Positions 21,266 to 30,113 of a stretch of 34,958 nucleotides of DNA are shown piece by piece. Below the pieces are notes generated by a model. It worked only from the letters and a program-made list of their open reading frames with translations. It made no database searches and was not told where the DNA came from. The stretch is from Burkholderiaceae bacterium (GTDB lineage: Bacteria; Pseudomonadota; Gammaproteobacteria; Burkholderiales; Burkholderiaceae_E), in NCBI GenBank assembly GCA_024711155.1, contig JANJTK010000095.1:1-34958 (forward strand). Direction: 5' to 3'. Position 1 is the first letter of the stretch, and every line of letters starts with the position of its first letter. The position numbers and the translations under genes were made by a program.

Positions 21266-22660
21266 TCAGCGCCCGAACACCACCGCCGGCAACCAGGTCG
21301 CGAGCGCCGGGTACGACATCAGCACGCCCAGCGCGATGACCTGCAAGAGGACGAACGGCGCCACGCCGCGGTAGATGTCGCCGGTCGAGATGCCGGCCGG
21401 CGCCACGCCGCGCAGGTAGAACAGCGAAAAGCCGAACGGCGGCGTCATGAAGCTCGTCTGCAGGTTCACGCCGACCATCACGCCGAGCCACAGCGGGTCG
21501 GCGCCCATCGCCAGCAGGACCGGCGCCGTGATCGGGATCACGATGAAGATGATCTCGAAGGTGTCGAGGATGAACCCGAGCACGAACATGACTGCCATCA
21601 CGACGATCATCGCCCCGACGACGCCCCCGGGCAGGCCACCGAGGAACTCGTGCACCAGCGCGTCGCCGCCCATCATCCGGAACACGATCGAGAACACCGC
21701 GGCACCGAGCAGGATCACGAACACCATCGATGTGACGGTCGCGGTGGAGATCGTCACGTCGCGCAGGATCGCGAAGTCGAAACGCCGCTTCGCCAGAGTC
21801 AGCACGATCGCACCGATCGCACCGACCGATGCCGATTCGGTCGGCGTCGCGATGCCGCCCATGATGGAGCCGAGCACGGCGACGATCAGCAGCAGCGGCG
21901 GGACCAGCACGGTCAGCACGTCGCGACCGAGCGTCTTGCGCTCCTCGGCGGTGGCGGGTGTCGGCGGGCAGGTCCGCGGCTGGAACACCGCCTTGCCGAT
22001 CATGTAGAGCAGGTACAGCCCGATCAGGATCGCGCTCGGCAGCACCGCGCCGATGAAGAGGTCGCCCACCGAGACCGGCGTCGGCGCGAAGTTGCCCTTC
22101 TCCATCTGCACCTGCGCGTTGATCCCCGCGAGCATGTCGCCCATGAAGATCAGCACCGTCGACGGCGGCACGATCTGGCCCAGCGTGCCCGACGCGCAGA
22201 TCACGCCGGTGGCGAGCCTGGGGTCGTAGCCGGCGCGCATCATCGCCGGCAGGCTGATCAGCCCCATCGTCACGACCGTCGCGCCCACCACGCCGGTGGA
22301 TGCCGCCAGCATCGCGCCGACGATGATCACCGACAGGCCGAGGCCGCCGGGCAGCTGCCCGAACACCTTGCCCATCGTCACCAGCAGTTCCTCGGCGATC
22401 TTCGAGCGCTCGAGCATCACGCCCATGAAGATGAACAGCGGCACCGCGACCAGCACCTCGTTCGTCATGAAGCCGACGTAGCGCGACGCCAGCGCGCCGA
22501 AGTTCGACGGGTCGAAGGCCCCCAGCAGCCAGCCGGCCAGCGCGAAGAGCAGCGAGGTTCCCGCCAGCGAGAACGACACCGGGAAGCCGATCAGCAGCGT
22601 CCCGATGACGCCGACGAACATCAGCAGTGCGAGGATCTCTCCGGTCAGCGTTGCCGTCAT
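21266..22660 (-). CDS. TRAP transporter large permease (DctM)
   Basis: This 464-residue membrane protein is the 12-helix transport subunit of a classic three-part TRAP transporter. Characteristic segments are ALASRYVGFMTNEVLVAVPLF, ASTGVVGATVVTMGLISLPAMM, GASGTLGQIVPPSTVLIF-like (here CASGTLGQIVPPS) and SFMTPPFGFSLFYLRG. The subtype resembles the mannitol/chloroaromatic (FcbT3-like, COG4664) group, to which the TakP systems belong. Its ATG overlaps the DctQ stop (ATGA), showing tight coupling. It lies 97 bp upstream of the TAXI binding protein gene. Confidence 0.94.
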   Translation of the reverse strand: MTATLTGEILALLMFVGVIGTLLIGFPVSFSLAGTSLLFALAGWLLGAFDPSNFGALASRYVGFMTNEVLVAVPLFIFMGVMLERSKIAEELLVTMGKVFGQLPGGLGLSVIIVGAMLAASTGVVGATVVTMGLISLPAMMRAGYDPRLATGVICASGTLGQIVPPSTVLIFMGDMLAGINAQVQMEKGNFAPTPVSVGDLFIGAVLPSAILIGLYLLYMIGKAVFQPRTCPPTPATAEERKTLGRDVLTVLVPPLLLIVAVLGSIMGGIATPTESASVGAIGAIVLTLAKRRFDFAILRDVTISTATVTSMVFVILLGAAVFSIVFRMMGGDALVHEFLGGLPGGVVGAMIVVMAVMFVLGFILDTFEIIFIVIPITAPVLLAMGADPLWLGVMVGVNLQTSFMTPPFGFSLFYLRGVAPAGISTGDIYRGVAPFVLLQVIALGVLMSYPALATWLPAVVFGR

Positions 22661-23211
22661 CCGCGCTCACCCTGCGGATAGCGGAACCGCAGCGGCAGTT
22701 CGCCCTCGCGCCCGGCGAGCACGAGAATGCTGCGCAGCGCCATCGCGACGCCCTGCAGGCCGACCAGCAAGACGAACACCAGCACGAAGCTCTTCAGTAT
22801 GAACAGCCCCTGCATCCCGCCCGGATTCTCCGACGCCTCGCGCAGTCCCCACGACGCCTGCACGTACGGCCATCCCCAGATGCCGACCACGACGCAGAAC
22901 GGCAGCAGGAACACGAGCACCCCGACCAGGTCGAGGATCGCCTTCGTGCGCACGCTCGCCGGCCGGTAGTAGATGTCGACGCGCACATGGCCGTCGCGCA
23001 GCAGGGTAAAACCGGCCACGCCCATGAACAGCGCGCCGTTGAGCCACACGTACAGGTCCTGCATCCACAGCTGCGTGGTCGAGAAGACGTAGCGCTGCAC
23101 GACGACGACGAAGCAGACCATCACCGACCCCAGCGCGAGCCAGGCCAGAATGCGGCCGACCGCGTCGTTCAGCCGTCCGATGGCAGCGACGATGGCGGCG
23201 AGTGAGCGCAT
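22657..23211 (-). CDS. TRAP transporter small permease (DctQ)
   Basis: This 184-residue protein has four predicted membrane helices (for example ILAWLALGSVMVCFVVVVQRYVF, LNGALFMGVAGFTLL and LVGVLVFLLPFCVVVGIW). The conserved small-subunit segment TTQLWMQDLYVWLNGALFMG is present. It couples the large permease to the binding protein. It overlaps dctM by 4 bp and follows the binding-protein gene after a 66-bp gap with an inverted repeat. The ribosome binding site is weak, which fits translation following the hairpin and lower expression than the binding protein. Confidence 0.92.
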   Translation of the reverse strand: MRSLAAIVAAIGRLNDAVGRILAWLALGSVMVCFVVVVQRYVFSTTQLWMQDLYVWLNGALFMGVAGFTLLRDGHVRVDIYYRPASVRTKAILDLVGVLVFLLPFCVVVGIWGWPYVQASWGLREASENPGGMQGLFILKSFVLVFVLLVGLQGVAMALRSILVLAGREGELPLRFRYPQGERG

Positions 23212-23234
23212 GGCGATGACGGCCCCTGCCTGGC

Positions 23235-23264
23235 ACCCGCCACGAGCGCCTGCTCATGGCGGGT
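23235..23264 (-). promoter_or_regulatory. Stem-loop between DctP and DctQ genes
   Basis: ACCCGCCA (23235-23242) and TGGCGGGT (23257-23264) form a perfect 8-bp stem with a 14-base loop in the gap after the binding-protein gene. Such structures commonly stabilise upstream mRNA or partly end transcription, so that binding protein is made in excess of permease. There is no U-tract, so stabilisation or attenuation is more likely than full termination. Confidence 0.5.
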
Positions 23265-23277
23265 CGCCCGGGTTGCC

Positions 23278-24375
23278 TTACTTGACCTTGAAGTACTTCT
23301 CGCGCGCGCGCAGGAACGGCGTGTCGGTCCCCTCGGTGCGCGTGCGCAGCAGGTTCAGCGCCGCCACGAAGCTTTCCGCGGTCTTCTTCGCGAGCGCGTT
23401 GTCGCTGTTGCGCACGCCGGCCAGCACCTCGCTCGCCGCCTTCGCGCCGGCCTCGAGGATCGGCTCGGGAAACTGGCGCACGCGCACGCCGTGCTTGGCA
23501 ACCAGCGTCTCGAGCGCGCGCGGGTCGTTGGCGTAGAAGTCCGACGCCACCTGGTCGTACTCGGCCTGGCTCGCGACGCGCACGATCTCCTGCAGGTCCT
23601 TTGGCAGCGCAGCAAACTTCGACTTGTTGACCACGAGTTCGGTGGCGAGCCCCGGCTCGATGAAGCTCGGGAAGTAGTAGTCCTTGCAGACCTGGTAGAA
23701 GCCCAGCGCGAGGTCGTTGAACGGGCCGACGAACTCGGCCGCGTCGAGCGTGCCGGTCTGCAGCGCCTGGAAGATCTGGCCCGCGGCGAGGTTCGTCACC
23801 GAGGCACCGAGCTTCGCCCACACCTGCCCGCCCATGCCGGGGGTGCGGAAGCGCAGGCCCTTGATGTCGTCGAGGCCCTTGAGTTCCTTGCGGAACCAGC
23901 CGCCCGCCTGTGTGCCGGTGTCGCCCGACAGGAATCCCTGCACGCCGAACTGGTCGTAGATCTCGTCCCAGATCTGCTGGCCGCCGAGGTAGCGCACCCA
24001 GGCCGCGAGCTCGCGCGAGGTCATTCCGTACGGGATGCCGGTGAAGAAGGACAGGCCGGCGTTCTTGTTCTGCCAGTAGTAGGCCGCGCCGTGGCTCATC
24101 TCGGCGGTGCCGCCGATGACCGCGTCGAGCGCCTGCAGCGGAGGCACCAGTTCACCCGCCGAGTAGACCTTGACCGTCAGCCGGCCGCCCGACATCGTCG
24201 TGATGCGATCCGCGAGGCGCTGCGCGCCGACGCCGAGGCCGGGGAAGTTCTTCGGCCAGGTGGTGACCATGCGCCACTCCACCCTGCCCTGCGAAATCGC
24301 CGGGGCCGACAGCGTGGCGGCACCTGCGGCGGCGGTGGCGGTCAGGCTCTTCTTCAGAATCGAGCGACGATCCAT
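23278..24375 (-). CDS. TRAP transporter substrate-binding protein (DctP, TakP-like)
   Basis: This is a 365-residue periplasmic binding protein with a twin-arginine signal (DRRSILKK, then Ala-rich to AISQG). The mature start VEWRMVTTWPKNFPGLG and the segment LDAAEFVGPFNDLALG match the TakP/lactate-binding group, which binds pyruvate and other 2-oxoacids or lactate with a metal ion. Residues likely to be equivalent to the ligand and metal contacts are Q156 (GTQAGG), R175/R177 (GLRFRTPG) and E214; the next residue is Phe215 where some relatives have Trp. GAGGAG precedes the ATG. The gene lies 110 bp downstream of lpdA. The ligand is inferred, not shown. Confidence 0.93.
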   Translation of the reverse strand: MDRRSILKKSLTATAAAGAATLSAPAISQGRVEWRMVTTWPKNFPGLGVGAQRLADRITTMSGGRLTVKVYSAGELVPPLQALDAVIGGTAEMSHGAAYYWQNKNAGLSFFTGIPYGMTSRELAAWVRYLGGQQIWDEIYDQFGVQGFLSGDTGTQAGGWFRKELKGLDDIKGLRFRTPGMGGQVWAKLGASVTNLAAGQIFQALQTGTLDAAEFVGPFNDLALGFYQVCKDYYFPSFIEPGLATELVVNKSKFAALPKDLQEIVRVASQAEYDQVASDFYANDPRALETLVAKHGVRVRQFPEPILEAGAKAASEVLAGVRNSDNALAKKTAESFVAALNLLRTRTEGTDTPFLRAREKYFKVK

Positions 24376-24485
24376 CGAGGTCTCCTCTTCGAATTCGATT
24401 GACGGGGCCGCGCGGCAGGACGCACCCGCATGCCTGTGCGCCGCGCGGAACGATGGCGGATTCTAACCGCGGCGCGGGACCGGAG

Positions 24486-25973
24486 TCACCCGCGGCGTTC
24501 CGGCGGCAGGTCGGTGCAGTGGCCCTCGAAGGCTTCCGCGGCCATCCCGATGGTCTCGCCGAGCGTCGGGTGCGGGTGGATCGTGCGGCCGACGTCGGTC
24601 GCGTCCGCGCCCATCTCGATCGCCAGCGCGATTTCGCCGATCATGTCGCCGGCGTGCGTGCCGACGATCGCGCCCCCGACGACGCGCTGCGTGCGTTCGT
24701 CGAACAGCAACTTCGTGAAACCTTCGCTGCGCCCGTTGGCGAGCGCCCGGCCCGACGCGGCCCAGGGGAACACCGCCTTGCCGAGCGTCGCGCCGGTCGC
24801 GCGCGCCTCGTCTTCGGTCTGGCCGACCCACGCGATCTCGGGGTCGGTATATGCGACCGCCGGGATGACCCGGGCCTCGAAGTGGCTCTTCTGCCCCGCG
24901 GCCGCCTCGGCAGCCACGTGCCCTTCGTGCACCGCCTTGTGTGCGAGCATCGGCGCGCCGACCACGTCGCCGACCGCGAAGACGTGCGCGACGCTCGTGC
25001 GCATCTGGCTGTCGACCCGCACGAAACCGCGCTCGTCGAGCGCGATCCCCGCCCGGTCGGCGCCGATCTTGCGGCCGTTCGGCACGCGCCCGACCGCGCA
25101 CAGCACCAGGTCGTAGTCCTGCGGCTCGGCGGAACCTTCGTCGCCCTCGAACCAGACCCGGATTCCGGTGTGGAGCGCCTGCGCGCGCACGCACCGCGTG
25201 CGCAGCATCACGCGCGCGAAGCGCGCCTCGTTGCGTCGCTGCCAGACCTTGACCAGGTCGCGGTCGGCACCGGCCATCAGCCCGTCGAGCGTCTCGACCA
25301 CGTCGATGCGCGCGCCCAGCGCCGTATAGACGGTGGCCATCTCCATCCCGATGATGCCGCCGCCGATCACGAGCATGCGCTTCGGCACGAACGGCAGCGC
25401 CAGCGCCCCGGTCGAGTCCACGATCCGCGGATCGTCGGGCAGGAACGGCAGCCGCGCCGGCGCCGAGCCGGCAGCGACGATCGCCTGCTCGAAGCGCACG
25501 ACCTGCCGCTCGCCGCTCTTGTCCTGCCCGTCGCCGTCCGTGAGTTCGACCTCGACGTGGTGCGGGTCGAGGAAGTGCCCGTAGCCGCGCACGATCTGCA
25601 CCTTGCGCGACTTCGCCAGCGTCGCCAGGCCCCCGGTGAGCCGCGCGACCACCTCGGCCCGGTGCGCGCGCAGCCGCTCGAGGTCGATCGCGGGCTCGCC
25701 GAACGCGACGCCGGCCTTCGCCAGGCTGCGCGCTTCGTCGATTCCCGCAACGACGTGCAGCAGCGCCTTGGACGGGATGCAACCCACGTTCAGGCACACG
25801 CCGCCCAGGGCCGGGTAGCGTTCGACCAGCACCGTCTGCAACCCGAGGTCGGCCGCGCGAAATGCCGCCGAGTACCCTCCCGGGCCGCCCCCCAGCACCA
25901 GCAGCCGGCATTCGAGGTCCGCCCGGATCGTCCCGGACGCCGCGTGTTCCGTTTCCTGCCTCGACGCGTTCAT
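24486..25973 (-). CDS. lpdA: Dihydrolipoyl dehydrogenase (E3)
   Basis: This 495-residue flavoenzyme reoxidises the dihydrolipoyl groups of the pyruvate dehydrogenase complex using FAD and NAD+. The FAD motif LGGGPGGYSAAFRAADLG, the redox disulfide C60/C65 in GGVCLNVGCIPSKALLH, an NAD-binding GGGIIGMEMATVY segment and the C-terminal active-site HPHPTLGET are visible. It has a 20-residue N-terminal extension but no lipoyl domain, unlike some beta-proteobacterial E3 proteins. The ATG at 25973 has a GGAG site. It lies 20 bp after aceF in the aceE-aceF-lpdA operon. Confidence 0.96.
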   Translation of the reverse strand: MNASRQETEHAASGTIRADLECRLLVLGGGPGGYSAAFRAADLGLQTVLVERYPALGGVCLNVGCIPSKALLHVVAGIDEARSLAKAGVAFGEPAIDLERLRAHRAEVVARLTGGLATLAKSRKVQIVRGYGHFLDPHHVEVELTDGDGQDKSGERQVVRFEQAIVAAGSAPARLPFLPDDPRIVDSTGALALPFVPKRMLVIGGGIIGMEMATVYTALGARIDVVETLDGLMAGADRDLVKVWQRRNEARFARVMLRTRCVRAQALHTGIRVWFEGDEGSAEPQDYDLVLCAVGRVPNGRKIGADRAGIALDERGFVRVDSQMRTSVAHVFAVGDVVGAPMLAHKAVHEGHVAAEAAAGQKSHFEARVIPAVAYTDPEIAWVGQTEDEARATGATLGKAVFPWAASGRALANGRSEGFTKLLFDERTQRVVGGAIVGTHAGDMIGEIALAIEMGADATDVGRTIHPHPTLGETIGMAAEAFEGHCTDLPPERRG

Positions 25974-25993
25974 CGGCTTCGCTCCGTCGGCGG

Positions 25994-27376
25994 TCACAGC
26001 ATCGCGCGCCGGAAGTCGGCGAGCAGCTGGGCGAGCCACGCGTTGAAGCGCGCCGCGGCCGCGCCGTCGATCACCCGGTGGTCGTACGACAGCGACATCG
26101 GCAGCACGAGCCGCGGCTGGAATGACGAGCCGTCCCAGACCGGTCGCCGGGCCGCGCGGCACACGCCGAGGATCGCCACCTCGGGCGCATTGATGATTGG
26201 CGTGAAGTAGGTGCCGCCAATGCCTCCAAGGCTCGAGATCGAGAACGTGCCGCCCTGCATGTCCGACGGCATCAGCTTGCCCGCGCGCGCCTTTGCAGCC
26301 AGCTCCGCGCTCTCGCGCGCGATCTCGAGCACGCCCTTGCGGTCGGCGTCGCGGATCACCGGCACGACCAGTCCGTTGGGCGTGTCGGCGGCAAAGCCGA
26401 CGTGGTAGTAGCGCTTGAGCACGAGCGTGTCGCCGTCGAGCGACGCGTTGAACTCGGGGAACTTCTTCAGCGCCGACACGCAGGCCTTGACCAGGAACGC
26501 GAGCATCGTCAGCTTCGCGCCCTCGCCCTCGTTCTCGCGATTGAGTTGCGTGCGCAGCGACTCGAGGTCGGTCACGTCGGCGTCCTCGTGCTGGCTGACG
26601 TGCGGAATCGCCACCCAGTTGCGGTGCAGGTTTGCCGCCGACAGCTTGCGGATGCGCGACAGCGGACGCGCTTCGACCGGACCGAATTTCGCAAAGTCGA
26701 CCTGCGGCCACGGAGGCAGTCCGGCCAGGACGCCCGGAGCGCCGCCCGTGCTTCCGGGGTCATCGGCCCTGGCGGCCAGCGCCTTGACCCAGGCACGGAC
26801 GTCGTCGTGCAGGATGCGTTGCTTCGGCCCCGAGCCCCGCACCCGCGACAGGTCGACACCGAGTTCGCGCGCGAAGCGGCGCACCGACGGCGATGCATGC
26901 GGCTGGACGACCGCGTCGGACGCCGCGTCGGCGGCGCCCGCCGGCAGCGGCGCCGCGACCGATCGCCCGACGGCGTCCGCGGCAGGCACCGCGGGCGCCT
27001 CGCCCACGTCGGCAGCCGGCGCCGCATCGAACGCCACGCGCGCTCCGGCCGGCGCGCCAGCCGCAACGGCATCCGCCGGCGCCGAACCGCCCGCGACGGC
27101 TGCGCCGCCGGCCGGCGGCGGCGCGGCCTCGCCCGCCTCCGACACCTCGAGATCCATCAGCAGCGAGCCGCGCGAGACCTTGTCGCCCAGCGCAACCTTC
27201 ATTGCCACCACGACGCCGCCGAGCGGCGCCGGGATCTCCATCGACGCCTTGTCGGACTCCACGGTGATCAGCGACTGCTCGGGCGCGATGCGATCGCCCG
27301 GCTTCACGAGCACCTCGATCACCTCGACGTCGCGGAACTCGCCGATGTCCGGGACCTTCACCTCGATCGTTGCCAT
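25994..27376 (-). CDS. aceF: Dihydrolipoyllysine acetyltransferase (pyruvate dehydrogenase E2)
   Basis: This is the 460-residue core of the pyruvate dehydrogenase complex. One N-terminal lipoyl domain carries the lipoylated K43 in VESDKASMEIP. An Ala/Pro-rich linker of about 90 residues follows, then the peripheral-subunit-binding domain (ASPSVRRFARELGVDLSRV) and the catalytic domain, with H433 and D437 in SYDHRVIDGAAAARF. E. coli AceF has three lipoyl domains; one or two is common in beta-proteobacteria. The start at 27376 (MATIEVKVPDIGE) is the conserved N-terminus, in place of the track's upstream start. It lies 25 bp after aceE. Confidence 0.96.
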   Translation of the reverse strand: MATIEVKVPDIGEFRDVEVIEVLVKPGDRIAPEQSLITVESDKASMEIPAPLGGVVVAMKVALGDKVSRGSLLMDLEVSEAGEAAPPPAGGAAVAGGSAPADAVAAGAPAGARVAFDAAPAADVGEAPAVPAADAVGRSVAAPLPAGAADAASDAVVQPHASPSVRRFARELGVDLSRVRGSGPKQRILHDDVRAWVKALAARADDPGSTGGAPGVLAGLPPWPQVDFAKFGPVEARPLSRIRKLSAANLHRNWVAIPHVSQHEDADVTDLESLRTQLNRENEGEGAKLTMLAFLVKACVSALKKFPEFNASLDGDTLVLKRYYHVGFAADTPNGLVVPVIRDADRKGVLEIARESAELAAKARAGKLMPSDMQGGTFSISSLGGIGGTYFTPIINAPEVAILGVCRAARRPVWDGSSFQPRLVLPMSLSYDHRVIDGAAAARFNAWLAQLLADFRRAML

Positions 27377-27401
27377 CTCGACGCTGCCTCTTTCTTGCCG
27401 C

Positions 27402-30113
27402 TCAAACGTGGTGCGGGTTGGTCTTGTCCGGGTCGATCCCGTACTTGCGGATCGCCTCCGACACGCGGCGCGCATCGATCGAACCCTCGTCGGCGAGTGC
27501 CTTGAGGGCAGCCAGTGCCACGAAACGACGGTCGACCTCGAAATGCTCGCGCAGGCGATGGCGGAAGTCGGAGCGGCCGAACCCGTCGGTGCCGAGCACG
27601 CGGTAGTCGCGGCCCTTCGGCAGGAACGGCCTGATCTGGTCCGGCACCGCCTTCACGTAGTCGCTCGCAGCCACCAGCGGTCCGCGCGCAGAGGCAAACA
27701 TCCGCGCGAGCACCGGCGTGCGCAGCGGCTCCTCCGGATGCAGCAGGTTCCACCGTTCGCAGTCGAGTCCGTCGCGGCGCAACTCGGTGAAGCTGGTGAT
27801 GCTCCACACGTCGGCCGCGACGCCCCAGTCGCGCTCGAGCAGTTCAGCCGCCGCGATCACCTCGCGCAGGATGGTTCCGGAGCCGAGCAACTGGACCCGA
27901 TGCGCGGCTGCGTCCGCGCCCGGACGCAGCAGGTAACCCCCGTTGACGATGCCCTCCTCGTCGCCCGGGCGCAGGCCCGGCTGCGCGTAGTTCTCGTTCA
28001 TCACGGTCAGGTAGAAGAACACGTTCTCCTGCTCCCGGACCATCCGCACCAGGCCGTGATGCACGATGACCGCGAGTTCGTGCGCAAAGCACGGGTCGTA
28101 CGAGACGCAGTTCGGAATCACCGACGACAGCACGTGGCTGTGCCCGTCCTGATGCTGCAGGCCCTCGCCGTTGAGCGTCGTGCGCCCGGCGGTGCCGCCG
28201 AGCAGGAAGCCGCGCGCCTGCATGTCGCCGGCCGCCCAGGCGAGGTCGCCGACGCGCTGGAAGCCGAACATCGAGTAGTAGATGTAGAAGGGAATCATGA
28301 TGCGGTCGTTCGACGAGTACGACGTCGCCGCCGCGATCCACGAGCAGAACGCCCCCGCCTCGTTGATGCCCTCCTGCAGGATCTGGCCTGCCGCGTCCTC
28401 GCGGTAGTACATGACCTGGTCCTTGTCGACCGGGACGTACTTCTGGCCCTCGGGCGCGTAGATGCCGAGCTGGCGGAACATCCCTTCGAGGCCGAAGGTG
28501 CGCGCCTCGTCGGGGACGATCGGCACCACGCGCGGCCCGAGCGCCTTGTCGCGGGTGAGCGCCGTCAGCACGCGCACGAACGCCTGCGTCGTCGAGATCT
28601 CGCGCCCTTCCGCGGTCGGCTCGAGCACCGGCTGGAACATCGCCAGTCCGGGAACCTCGAGCGACTCGCTTGCGCGCCGGCGCCGCTGCGGCAGCGAGCC
28701 GCCGAGCGCCCGGCGCCGCTCGGTCATGTAGCGCATCTCCGGTGCGTCCTCGGGCGGACGGTAGAACGGGATCTCCTCGAGCCGCTCGTCCGGAATCGGG
28801 ATCGCAAAACGGTCGCGAAACTCCCGGATCGATTCCCGGTCGAGCTTCTTCATCTGGTGCGTCGGGTTCTTCGCCTGCCCGGCGCGCCCCATCCCGTATC
28901 CCTTGACGGTCTTGGCGAGGATGACCGTCGGCTGCCCGCGGTGGTGATACGCCGCGTGGAACGCCGCGTAGACCTTGTGCGGATCGTGCCCGCCGCGGTT
29001 CAGCCGCCAGACGTCCTCGTCGGTCATGCGCGAGACCATCTCGAGCAGCGTCGGGTGCTTGCCGAAGAAGTGCTTGCGCACGAAGGCGCCGTCGTTGGCC
29101 TTGTAGGCCTGGTATTCGCCGTCGACGGTTTCCTCCATCACGCGCTGCAGGATGCCCTCCGTGTCGCGCGCGAGCAGCGGATCCCAGTACGAACCCCAGA
29201 TCAGCTTGAGCACGTTCCAGCCCGAGCCGCGGAAGTCGCCCTCGAGTTCCTGGATCACCTTGCCGTTGCCGCGCACCGGCCCGTCGAGGCGCTGCAGGTT
29301 GCAGTTGACGACGAAGACCAGGTTGTCGAGCTTCTCGCGGGCGGCGAGGCTGATCGCGCCGAGCGACTCCGGCTCGTCCATCTCGCCGTCGCCGCAGAAC
29401 ACCCACACCTTGCGGTTGGCGGTGTCTGCGATTCCCCTTGCGTGCAGGTACTTCAGGAAGCGCGCCTGGTAGATCGCCATCAGCGGCCCGAGCCCCATCG
29501 ACACGGTCGGGAACTGCCAGAAGTCGGGCATCAGGTTCGGGTGCGGGTACGAAGGCAGCCCGTTGCCCTGCACCTCCTGCCGGAAGTTGGCCAGCTGCTC
29601 CTCGGTCAGGCGGCCCTCGAGGAAGGCATGCGCGTAGATCCCGGGCGCCGAATGCCCCTGGAAGTAGACGAGATCGCCGCCGTGCCCCTCGTGCGGCGCG
29701 TGCCAGAAGTGATTCATCCCGGAGCCGACCATCGTCGCCACCGAGGCGAACGACGCGATGTGCCCGCCGAGCCCGCCGCCGTCGGGCGGCTCGTGGCGGT
29801 TGGCACGCACGACCATCGCCATCGCGTTCCAGCGCACGTAGGAGCGGATGCGCTCTTCGTACTCGGCGTTGCCGGGCGAGCGCGCCTCGAGGTGAGCGGG
29901 GATGGTGTTGACGTACGCGGTGGCGGCCGAGAACGGGATGTAGGCGCCCGAGCGGCGCGCCTTTTCGATCATCCGCTCGAGCAGGAAGTGCGCGCGTTCG
30001 GGCCCCTCGCGGTCGAGCACGGTCTCGAGCGCATCGAGCCATTCGCGGGTCTCGATCGCGTCCGGATCGCGGGTCTCGCCACCAGCGGGTGGCGGCATCG
30101 CAGAGGTCGACAT
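27402..30113 (-). CDS. aceE: Pyruvate dehydrogenase E1, homodimeric
   Basis: This 903-residue thiamine-diphosphate enzyme decarboxylates pyruvate and acetylates E2. The ThDP-binding motif GDGEMDEPES ... NCNLQRLDG is intact. Other AceE hallmarks are GLGGHIASFASVATMVGSGMNHFWHA, YFQGHSAPGIYAHAFLEGR and RTTLNGEGLQHQDGHSH. Length is close to E. coli AceE (887). The start at 30113 is supported by AGGAG nine bases upstream; the track start at 30281 lies in the intergenic region. It is the first gene of aceE-aceF-lpdA and is divergent from a two-component system. Confidence 0.97.
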   Translation of the reverse strand: MSTSAMPPPAGGETRDPDAIETREWLDALETVLDREGPERAHFLLERMIEKARRSGAYIPFSAATAYVNTIPAHLEARSPGNAEYEERIRSYVRWNAMAMVVRANRHEPPDGGGLGGHIASFASVATMVGSGMNHFWHAPHEGHGGDLVYFQGHSAPGIYAHAFLEGRLTEEQLANFRQEVQGNGLPSYPHPNLMPDFWQFPTVSMGLGPLMAIYQARFLKYLHARGIADTANRKVWVFCGDGEMDEPESLGAISLAAREKLDNLVFVVNCNLQRLDGPVRGNGKVIQELEGDFRGSGWNVLKLIWGSYWDPLLARDTEGILQRVMEETVDGEYQAYKANDGAFVRKHFFGKHPTLLEMVSRMTDEDVWRLNRGGHDPHKVYAAFHAAYHHRGQPTVILAKTVKGYGMGRAGQAKNPTHQMKKLDRESIREFRDRFAIPIPDERLEEIPFYRPPEDAPEMRYMTERRRALGGSLPQRRRRASESLEVPGLAMFQPVLEPTAEGREISTTQAFVRVLTALTRDKALGPRVVPIVPDEARTFGLEGMFRQLGIYAPEGQKYVPVDKDQVMYYREDAAGQILQEGINEAGAFCSWIAAATSYSSNDRIMIPFYIYYSMFGFQRVGDLAWAAGDMQARGFLLGGTAGRTTLNGEGLQHQDGHSHVLSSVIPNCVSYDPCFAHELAVIVHHGLVRMVREQENVFFYLTVMNENYAQPGLRPGDEEGIVNGGYLLRPGADAAAHRVQLLGSGTILREVIAAAELLERDWGVAADVWSITSFTELRRDGLDCERWNLLHPEEPLRTPVLARMFASARGPLVAASDYVKAVPDQIRPFLPKGRDYRVLGTDGFGRSDFRHRLREHFEVDRRFVALAALKALADEGSIDARRVSEAIRKYGIDPDKTNPHHV

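Noticed and set aside
26893-27267. Repeat-like Ala/Pro/Gly-rich coding segment as a genetic repeat array
   Set aside because: It is the flexible linker of the E2 subunit; DNA units are not periodic.
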